Origin: Bacteroidaceae bacterium
GTDB lineage: Bacteria > Bacteroidota > Bacteroidia > Bacteroidales > Bacteroidaceae
Length of the DNA stretch: 64,000 nucleotides
Reading direction: 5' to 3'
NCBI GenBank assembly: GCA_017458585.1
Contig: JAFTAJ010000010.1
Location: 1 to 64,000, forward strand
Under the pieces are notes generated by a model. That model did no database searches and was not told the DNA's origin. It saw only the letters and a program-made list of their open reading frames with translations. Positions 7,538-13,983 of the stretch are shown here, piece by piece (the first letter of the stretch is position 1; every line of letters begins with the position of its first letter). A program made the translations under genes and the position numbers.

Positions 7538-8967
7538 TTTAGGAGCTCCAGCTTGCCGTCGTCGATGAGCTTGATAATCAGCTCGCCGAAGAGGGTGTTC
7601 TGCCATGCAAACCAGTCGCGGGTATAGCGGGTGGCGTCGTCCTTGTTGAACGACTCGTGGATGAAGCCCTTGCCGGCATCGGTAGCCATCAGCATCTGGA
7701 TGCAGTCCTTAATCTCTGCGTCGTCCTGACTGGTGAAGGCCCGCATCATGATGCTCATAGGCCAAGGCATGTCGTAGCCCACATGGGGACCGCCTATGCC
7801 CTCGCCTGCCTTGCCGCGGAAGAAATAGGGATTGTCCTCGCTCCACACAAAGCGGCGGGTGTTCTGGTAGATGGGGTCGTTGATATCCACATCACCCAGA
7901 TAGGCCATAGCCAGCAGCGACGGCACATTGGCGTCGTCCATCAGCAGCTGGTTGCCGAAGCCGTCAACCTCGTAGGCATAGATGGGACCATACTTGGGAT
8001 GGTTGTAGATGGCGTAGTGCTTGAGTGCCTCGCTCACCTCGTCGGCCAGCTCGTTGCACTGCTTGGCAAGGTCGTCGCGGCGATTGACCTTGCTCAGTAT
8101 CTCAGCAGCGTGGCGCAGCTGGGTGACAGCCATGAAGTTGGAGGGCACGAGGAACAGGAATGTGGTGGCGTCGTCGCTCGGGCGGAAGGCCGATGCGATA
8201 AGGCCCACAGGCTTCACCGGAGCACCCCAACCGCCGTTGCACATAGTGTCGAGCTGACGCTCCGTGCGGCGCTGGAACTTATAGTTGCCGTTGCCGTCCT
8301 TGCGCTGCTGGTCGCGCAGCGTGGTAAGGATGTTCTCCACTGCCTGCAGCCATGTGTAGCCAAAGATGCTGTCGTCGCCCGTCACCTGCCAGTATTCGTA
8401 GGCCAGGCGCAGCACATAGCACAGCGAGTCAATCTCCCACTTGCGCTCGTGGAGCATAGGTATCATCTTGGTGATATCCTTCATCCAGCTACCGTCGGGC
8501 TTGGGCTCGCGGTTGAAGGCATTGGCGTAGGGGTCTATATTGATACAGGTCAGCTGGCGCAGTATCACTCCCGCCAGCATACGCCGCAGATGAACATCAT
8601 TCTTGGCCAGCTGCACATAGGGGAACACCTGTGCGCCCGAGTCGCGCAGCCACATGGCGTGGATATCGCCCGTGATGACAAAGGTGTCGGGCAAGCCCTG
8701 GCCGTTGTTCTCCGTGTACTCGACGGTGGTGTCCAGCGTGTTGGGGAAGCAGTTGACAAACATCCAGGCCAGGCGGTGGTTGGTAAGCAGTTGCACCACC
8801 TCCTTGATCTTCTCCTCCACAGCACGCGAGCGGAACAGGCGCTCACTCTCCGCAGGGCGATTGTTCACCTTCAGCACATCGGCATCGGCCACATAACCGT
8901 TAGCTCGCATCGGCAGCGTGGCAGCCGACAGCAGCAGAGCGGACAGGAATATTTTTAGTCTTACCAT
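7528..8967 (-). CDS. GH125 exo-alpha-1,6-mannosidase
   Basis: A secreted enzyme of about 479 residues. The family signature is clear: FVITGDIHAMWLRDSGAQ, a central RRTERQLDTMCNGGWG, and a C-terminal GPHVGYDMPWPMSIM. GH125 enzymes remove alpha-1,6-linked mannose from non-reducing ends of high-mannose N-glycans or yeast mannan, with inversion. The start is taken at the second Met, at 8967 (MVRLKIFLSALLLSAATLPM), because this gives a proper signal peptide and the ten codons upstream lie in the AATCGTAAATAA word repeat; an earlier ATG at 8997 is in frame. It sits between the GH97 gene and the discoidin gene in a same-strand operon. Confidence 0.93.
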   Translation of the reverse strand: MVRLKIFLSALLLSAATLPMRANGYVADADVLKVNNRPAESERLFRSRAVEEKIKEVVQLLTNHRLAWMFVNCFPNTLDTTVEYTENNGQGLPDTFVITGDIHAMWLRDSGAQVFPYVQLAKNDVHLRRMLAGVILRQLTCINIDPYANAFNREPKPDGSWMKDITKMIPMLHERKWEIDSLCYVLRLAYEYWQVTGDDSIFGYTWLQAVENILTTLRDQQRKDGNGNYKFQRRTERQLDTMCNGGWGAPVKPVGLIASAFRPSDDATTFLFLVPSNFMAVTQLRHAAEILSKVNRRDDLAKQCNELADEVSEALKHYAIYNHPKYGPIYAYEVDGFGNQLLMDDANVPSLLAMAYLGDVDINDPIYQNTRRFVWSEDNPYFFRGKAGEGIGGPHVGYDMPWPMSIMMRAFTSQDDAEIKDCIQMLMATDAGKGFIHESFNKDDATRYTRDWFAWQNTLFGELIIKLIDDGKLELLNSL

Positions 8968-9000
8968 TATTGAGTTATTTACGATTTTACAATTCATTTT

Positions 9001-9187
9001 AGAAGTTATCGCTTCGCTCAGAAGTTATCGCGGCTTCGCCGCTTGAAGTTATCGGAGCCTGCAGCTCCTAGAAGTTACCGCGCTGACGCGCTCGACGATA
9101 GCCAATGATTTGATTGAGGCTGGAGTATTGTCTTTAACTTCTAGCCCGCTTGCGGGCGTTAACTTCTCTAACTTCTCTAACTTCTTT
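9001..9187. repeat. Hairpin-bearing AGAAGTTATCG word array
   Basis: Four units each begin with AGAAGTTATCG or a close variant and continue into a different short hairpin: GCttcGC, GCGGC-ttc-GCCGC, GGAGC-ctgca-GCTCC and GCGC-tgac-GCGC. From 9138 the inverse word TTAACTTCT appears around GCCCGC-tt-GCGGGC, then as tandem units to 9187. The right half (9119-9190) is repeated almost exactly at 11967-12040. It lies between the GH97 gene and the GH125 gene. Confidence 0.7.
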
Positions 9188-9195
9188 TCCTGTCT

Positions 9196-9224
9196 TCCCC
9201 CTTCAGGGGGATAAGAGGGGGTAT
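9196..9224 (-). repeat. C5/G5 hairpin element at the GH97 3' end
   Basis: On the minus strand, soon after the GH97 stop codon: a C-rich start followed by CCCCC-tgaa-GGGGG. Same family as 12046-12077. Confidence 0.6.
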
Positions 9225-9229
9225 GTTTT

Positions 9230-11185
9230 CTATTCAATCACCGCAGCCCAGCCGCCGTTGCGCTCCATGTGGATGTCCACGGTGGTGGCAGAGGTCACGG
9301 TCTGCTGTACCTTATTATAATGCATAGCCTGATAGTCGGCGTTCACGCCGTCCTTGTAGGCCGTCATCTTATGCTCGCCAGCACCGAGGAAGTCGAGCTT
9401 CAGCTGGAAGTCGCGAGCATTATCGTTGGTGATGCCACCGATAAACCACTTGTTGCCCTTGCGCTTGGCCACCACCACATACTCGCCAGCCTTGGCCTCC
9501 AGGGCGCGGGTCTCGTCCCACGTGGTGGGCACAGAGGCGATGAAGCGAGTGCAGTCCTCATTCTGGTAGTAGCGCGTAGGCACATCGGCCAGCATCTGCA
9601 CACCGCTCTCCAGCACCACATAGAGTGCCATCTGGAAGCAGCGAGTGCCCATCGCGCCACTGTTGGGACGACGAGCGCTGTACTGCTGCGGCTGCATATT
9701 GTTCATACCACCCGGGGTGAAGTCGGCAGCGCCCACCGCATTGCGGATAAACGGCAGGAACACCGTATTCTCGGGTTTACAACCGCCCATCTGCTCCAGG
9801 CCCAACACGCCTTCGTAGCTCACCAGGTTGGGGTACTCATACTCCAGTCCGGCAGGACTGAAAGCGCCGTGCCAGTCCACGATGATGTGATGCTTGGCAG
9901 CCTCCTTGGTGACACGCTTGTAGAAGTTAACCATCCACTGGTCGGCATGGTCCATGAAGTCAATCTTCACAGCCGTGATGCCCCACGATTCGTAGGTCTC
10001 GAAGATGGTGTCGAGATTCTTCTCCACGGCCAGCCACGGCAGCCACAGGATAATCTTGACGCCCTTGTCGTTGCAGTACTTTATCAGCTCCGGCAGGCGC
10101 AGGTCGTCGTTGCCCTCAAAGGGGTCGCGCGTGCTCTTGGCCCATCCCTCGTCGAGCAGTATATAACGGATGCCAAACTTCGCAGCGAAGTCGGCGAAGT
10201 AGCAATAAGTCTCATAGTTGCATCCAGCCCTGAAAGTAACATCAGGGTCGTATGGCGTGGCACCGTTCCACCACTCCCACGACACCTGGCCGGGCTTGAT
10301 CCAGCTCACGTCATCAAGGGCGCAGCGGCGAGCCAGCTGCACAGGCACCGTCTGCTCGATGATGCCCTTAGAGTCCGTCACAGCCACCCAGCGCCAAGGC
10401 AGGGCACGAGCGCCCGTGGTGTGGGCAATGCCAGGGCCCTCCTCCGTGATCTTCTCGCTGCGGTCGCCGCGAGGCTCCCATGTCACCGGCGCCAGAGGGT
10501 AGGTGGGCACGATGGCCGTTCCGTCGGTGGTGAAGAACTGACGGGGATAGTCGTCCACGTCGCTCTCGCCAATGAGCAGCTGGGTGTCATCAGCGTCCTG
10601 CGACAGCAGCAGCGGGATAGTGGCCATGCGCCTCTCGGCAGCGCCCCATTCCTGCAGCGAGCCAGCCTTGTAAGACTCCTCGTAGCTTGTGTTGAAGTTG
10701 TCAGGAGCGGTCTGGTAGTGGGCAGTGAAGCCCTCGGCAGGCGTCAGGCGGAACTGGTCGTCCATCACCTCGATGTCGCCCTTCTCCTTCAGCACCACAC
10801 GATAGGCCACAGCATCGTTCATCACGCGCAGCAACAGCGTACCCTCAGCGCCCAGGGAGATAGTGGCCTCGTTGTAGTCCTCCTTCACAGTGGAGAATTT
10901 CAGAGGCACCACAGGGCTGAACGAATCGCTCACGTGCTTCACGCCAACCAGCTTCACTGCAGCCGAAGGCACGCTCTTGTCAGCCAGCGTGACACATATA
11001 TCACTCATTGTATATACCAGTTTGCCCTCACGGCTCACGCTGTAGCTCAAACTACCCTTGCCCAAGCGCAGCTCCACGCTGAGCTTGCCGTCAGGCGAGG
11101 TAATGACATTGCTCTTCTTGGCAGCACCGGCCGTGATGCACATCAGTGCACACGCCGCGGCAAGCAATAGGACTCTATGTTTCAT
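9230..11185 (-). CDS. GH97 alpha-glycosidase
   Basis: A 651-residue secreted enzyme with signal peptide MKHRVLLLAAACALMCITAGA. An N-terminal beta-sandwich is followed by a TIM barrel and a C-terminal beta domain, as in SusB-like GH97 enzymes. Barrel motifs include SWEWWNGATPYDPDV, ILLDEGWAKS, VKIDFMDHADQ and IVDWHGAFSPAG. An Asp in VKIDFMDHAD at the position used as nucleophile by retaining members suggests the retaining (alpha-galactosidase-like) branch rather than inverting SusB, but this is inference from memory. It acts in the periplasm or at the surface. Spacing to the upstream SGNH gene is 25 bases, filled by a CCTAATT word repeat. Confidence 0.9.
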   Translation of the reverse strand: MKHRVLLLAAACALMCITAGAAKKSNVITSPDGKLSVELRLGKGSLSYSVSREGKLVYTMSDICVTLADKSVPSAAVKLVGVKHVSDSFSPVVPLKFSTVKEDYNEATISLGAEGTLLLRVMNDAVAYRVVLKEKGDIEVMDDQFRLTPAEGFTAHYQTAPDNFNTSYEESYKAGSLQEWGAAERRMATIPLLLSQDADDTQLLIGESDVDDYPRQFFTTDGTAIVPTYPLAPVTWEPRGDRSEKITEEGPGIAHTTGARALPWRWVAVTDSKGIIEQTVPVQLARRCALDDVSWIKPGQVSWEWWNGATPYDPDVTFRAGCNYETYCYFADFAAKFGIRYILLDEGWAKSTRDPFEGNDDLRLPELIKYCNDKGVKIILWLPWLAVEKNLDTIFETYESWGITAVKIDFMDHADQWMVNFYKRVTKEAAKHHIIVDWHGAFSPAGLEYEYPNLVSYEGVLGLEQMGGCKPENTVFLPFIRNAVGAADFTPGGMNNMQPQQYSARRPNSGAMGTRCFQMALYVVLESGVQMLADVPTRYYQNEDCTRFIASVPTTWDETRALEAKAGEYVVVAKRKGNKWFIGGITNDNARDFQLKLDFLGAGEHKMTAYKDGVNADYQAMHYNKVQQTVTSATTVDIHMERNGGWAAVIE

Positions 11186-11210
11186 AATTCCTAATTCCTA
11201 ATTCCTAATT
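11186..11210. repeat. Word repeat CCTAATT
   Basis: AATTCCTAATTCCTAATTCC (reads AGGAATTAGGAATT on the coding strand, directly before the GH97 ATG). The same word occurs at 13972-13985, 29893-29920, 39154-39192, 46030-46042 and 56591-56615. Confidence 0.6.
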
Positions 11211-11909
11211 TTACTTCGCCACTTTGTTGATGGCAGCCTGCACCAGCGGCTCCATGATACCATAACCAATCATGTTGGGATGGCAACCCTCGTCAGAGCC
11301 ATCGCTCCTCTTGTCGGAGATACCGGCGCGCATAGCACCGCGCTCGTCAGCCATAAAAGCAAAATAGTCCACATACTGGAACTTATTCTTCTTGGCATAA
11401 GCCTTGATGCGAGCATTGAGGCTCTTAATCTTGGCTATCACGTCGGTCACGGGGCTCCACGAGTAGCCTTCGCACGGGGTGATAGAGGTCAGTATCACCT
11501 TGATGCCGTTGCGCTTGGCCATCTGAGCCATCGTCACGATATTCTGGAAGGTGCGCTCCTCCACATAGGGGTGGTTGTTCTGCGCAATGTCATTAGTGCC
11601 GCCATTGATAACCACAGCCTTCGGATGCAGAGCTATCACGTCCTCATAGAAGCGGAGCACCATCTGATAGGTGGTCTGTCCACCGATGCCGCGGCCCACA
11701 TAACCGTTGTCCTTGAAGAACTCGGGGTGACGGGAGGCCCAGTTATCAGTGATACTGTTGCCCATAAACACGACCTTGCGCTGCTTCTGCGGCCAGGTCT
11801 TTACCTCCTTGTTGGAGTCCTCGTAACGCTTGAAGTTAGCCCAATCCTGCTGAGCACTCATTGTGCCCACAAATACCATAGCGGCAATGAATAACAATGC
11901 TTTTTTCAT
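11211..11909 (-). CDS. SGNH/GDSL-family esterase
   Basis: A 232-residue secreted hydrolase with a signal peptide (MKKALLFIAAMVFVGTMSAQ). The catalytic Ser is Ser52 in VFMGNSITDNW (block I). Block II Gly is in GRGIGGQTTYQM, block III Asn in INGGTNDIAQN, and the block V Asp-His pair in DEGCHPNMIGYG. Such proteins remove acetyl or other acyl groups from sugars, so in this operon it is likely to deacylate a glycan before GH20, GH97 and GH125 act. The exact substrate cannot be read from the sequence. The leader upstream carries the AATCGTAAATAA word. Confidence 0.88.
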   Translation of the reverse strand: MKKALLFIAAMVFVGTMSAQQDWANFKRYEDSNKEVKTWPQKQRKVVFMGNSITDNWASRHPEFFKDNGYVGRGIGGQTTYQMVLRFYEDVIALHPKAVVINGGTNDIAQNNHPYVEERTFQNIVTMAQMAKRNGIKVILTSITPCEGYSWSPVTDVIAKIKSLNARIKAYAKKNKFQYVDYFAFMADERGAMRAGISDKRSDGSDEGCHPNMIGYGIMEPLVQAAINKVAK

Positions 11910-11952
11910 AACAATTTTTATTTACGATTTTACAATTTACTATTTACGATTC

Positions 11953-12077
11953 ATTTTAGAAGTTATCAGAGGCTGGAGTATTGTCTTTAACTTCTAGCCC
12001 GCTTGCGGGCGTTAACTTCTTTAACTTCTTTAACTTCTTTTCCTGTCCTCCCCCTAGAGGGGGAGTTAGAGGGGGTC
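11953..12077. repeat. Second copy of composite intergenic repeat
   Basis: AGAAGTTATC word, then GAGGCTGGAGTATTGTC, TTAACTTCT units around GCCCGC-tt-GCGGGC, and a terminal C5/G5 hairpin (CCTCCCCCTAGAGGGGGAG). It repeats 9119-9224 with only a few changes, one gene further along the operon. Confidence 0.7.
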
Positions 12078-12078
12078 T

Positions 12079-13758
12079 TTACTCCACCTGCCTGCAACGC
12101 TGCACGCCCATCAGGTCGTAAAGCTTCTCCAGGCGCGGCAGACGCTTCTTGAAGTTCTCAAAGTCCTTCTGCTCAGGGCGACACCACTGCACCTCGCTCA
12201 TCGCTCCCAGTCGCGGCAGCAACTGATAGAACGCATGCTCGGGGTAAGCCACATGTTCAGTCCACAGGTTAGCCTGCACGCCCAAGATACACTTCTGCTG
12301 CTCAGCCGTCAGGCTGTCGGGTATCACCGGCTCGAAGGAGTATATCTTGCTGCACGACACCTGATAGCTGTCGGTCGTCTGCGGCTGCTTGCTATAGTCC
12401 TTCAGCTGCGGGTGGTCGATATATGCGTACACATTAGGGCTCATTATCACTCTGTGCTGCTGACGTGCAGCCTCTATGCCGCCCTTGATGCCGCGCCACG
12501 ACATCACGATGGCGTTGCCCGTAAGGCCGCCCGACAGTATCTCGTCCCAACCAATCAGGCTGCGCCCGCGCTGGGCAAGGAATTGCTCTATCTCGTGGTT
12601 CAACCAGGTCTGCAACTTGTTCTCGGCGCTACGCCCATCCTGGCTGCCCCTTCCACCTTCACCGGTATTCTTGGGGTCACTCGTCAAGCCCAGCTCCTTA
12701 ATCTTTGCCTGGCACTTGGCGCACTTCTGCCAGCGCTCTTTCGGACACTCGTCGCCTCCGATATGGATAAACTCGGAGGGGAACACGTCGCACAGCTCGC
12801 CAAACACCGTCTTCAGGAAATCGAGCGTCTTAGGATTGCCGCCGCACAGCACATCGCGCATCACGCCCCAGTGGGGAGCCACGGGATAGGGACCGCCCGT
12901 ACACCCCAGCTCGGGGAAGACATGCATCGCACTCAGCATGTGGCCTGGCATATCTATTTCTGGTACAATATTAATGTATCGCTCAGCAGCATAGCGCACC
13001 AGTTCGCGGCACTCCTCCTGAGTGTAGTAGCCGCCGTAAGGGATGTTGTCGTAGATGCGCATATTGCCGGGGCCTATCACCGTCTTCTCCCTCACACTGC
13101 CCTTCTTTGCCAGGTCGGGCAGAGCCTTCACCTCAAAGCGCCAGCCTTGGTCGTCGCTCAGGTGCCAGTGGAACTGGTTGCAGCCATGCAGTGCCATCAC
13201 GTCCAGGAACTGCTTGATCATGTCCACCGTAAAGAAATGGCGCGCACAGTCAAGCAGCACACCGCGGTAGGAGAAGCGTGGCTCGTCCTGTATGGTCACG
13301 TATGGCAGCTCCACGCACGGACTCTGCTGCTTGCCCGCCACGGGCAGACTCTTGCGCAGCGTCTGGGCGGCGCGGAACAACCCTACGGGCGATATGGCCC
13401 TCATAATGATGCCCGACTTGTCCACCACGATAGAATACATCTCGCTCACAGCACTCGGATTGCCGCGGCTCGGGAACAGCTGCATCTTCACGGCGGCACG
13501 TCCGTCGCCAGACTTCAGCTCCAGCTTCACGCCCGTCTGTTCCTCTATCCAGCCCTGCAGCATCTGCGCCGTGCGGGCAGCCTCTTCATCATGCGTGTCG
13601 TAGGCGATAGTCATGCCCGACTGCAGCACAAACACCTGCGTGGTATCCACCGCCACCGCGTTGGGCAGCGGCACAATATTATAGTCAGCGCGTTGCGCAC
13701 ACACCACGCCCGCGAGCATCAACAGAAGGGACAAACAATAGGCTCTCATTATATCCAT
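12079..13758 (-). CDS. GH20 beta-N-acetylhexosaminidase
   Basis: A 559-residue exported enzyme. A signal peptide (RAYCLSLLLMLAGVVCAQ) is followed by the GH20b beta domain (residues 25-155) and the catalytic barrel. Key motifs are HWHLSDDQGWRFEVK at 198-211, EIDMPGH at 267-273 and IHIGGDECPK with the catalytic Asp336-Glu337 pair used in substrate-assisted hydrolysis. It removes terminal GlcNAc or GalNAc. It is first in a five-gene minus-strand operon and has its own promoter at 13821-13851. Together with GH125, GH97 and the esterase it suggests breakdown of N-glycan-like or mucin-like chains. ATG at 13758 or 13749 could both be used. Confidence 0.95.
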   Translation of the reverse strand: MDIMRAYCLSLLLMLAGVVCAQRADYNIVPLPNAVAVDTTQVFVLQSGMTIAYDTHDEEAARTAQMLQGWIEEQTGVKLELKSGDGRAAVKMQLFPSRGNPSAVSEMYSIVVDKSGIIMRAISPVGLFRAAQTLRKSLPVAGKQQSPCVELPYVTIQDEPRFSYRGVLLDCARHFFTVDMIKQFLDVMALHGCNQFHWHLSDDQGWRFEVKALPDLAKKGSVREKTVIGPGNMRIYDNIPYGGYYTQEECRELVRYAAERYINIVPEIDMPGHMLSAMHVFPELGCTGGPYPVAPHWGVMRDVLCGGNPKTLDFLKTVFGELCDVFPSEFIHIGGDECPKERWQKCAKCQAKIKELGLTSDPKNTGEGGRGSQDGRSAENKLQTWLNHEIEQFLAQRGRSLIGWDEILSGGLTGNAIVMSWRGIKGGIEAARQQHRVIMSPNVYAYIDHPQLKDYSKQPQTTDSYQVSCSKIYSFEPVIPDSLTAEQQKCILGVQANLWTEHVAYPEHAFYQLLPRLGAMSEVQWCRPEQKDFENFKKRLPRLEKLYDLMGVQRCRQVE

Positions 13759-13759
13759 T

Positions 13760-13818
13760 TTCTATTCTCTGTTTTCAATTTTTCAATTCTTCAATCCTTC
13801 AATCTTTCAAAATTCTTC
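13760..13818. repeat. Word repeat TTCAATTCTTCAATCC
   Basis: TTCTATTCTCTG followed by units of TTTTTCAATTCTTCAATCCTTCAATC in the GH20 leader. The same words, in frame, encode signal-peptide or membrane segments of the RND adaptor (32214-32260) and the DUF6057 protein. Confidence 0.6.
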
Positions 13819-13820
13819 TG

Positions 13821-13851
13821 CAAATTTCGCAAAAAAAATAAAAACGACAAA
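13821..13851 (-). promoter_or_regulatory. Promoter of the GH20-led glycan operon
   Basis: On the minus strand: TTTG (13851-13848), 19-base spacer, GAAATTTG (13828-13821). The -7 box differs from TAnnTTTG only in its first base. It lies 63 bases before the GH20 start. Confidence 0.55.
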
Positions 13852-13897
13852 GAAATGCGTAAAATTATCGCGCGAACCATATATATAATATAAGCAC

Positions 13898-13932
13898 TCA
13901 CCCCCGGAAGTCACGCGGACTCTCGGGGGTGA
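13898..13932. terminator. Hairpin between the T9SS-protein gene and the GH20 operon
   Basis: TCACCCCCG (13898-13906) pairs with CGGGGGTGA (13924-13932). It stands 50 bases after the stop of the minus-strand gene ending at 13984. There is no T run, so termination strength is uncertain. Confidence 0.5.
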
Positions 13933-13983
13933 ATTGTGTGTGAGAAGCGGAGTTATCTTACATAATTCCTAATTTCTCATTCC

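Noticed and set aside
9269-11170. Long plus-strand open frame opposite the GH97 gene
   Set aside because: It is the antisense shadow of a clear glycosidase; the composition (His-, Val- and Leu-rich) and lack of motifs fit a shadow. The same holds for the long frames opposite the GH125, GH20, RND pump and FAS1 genes.
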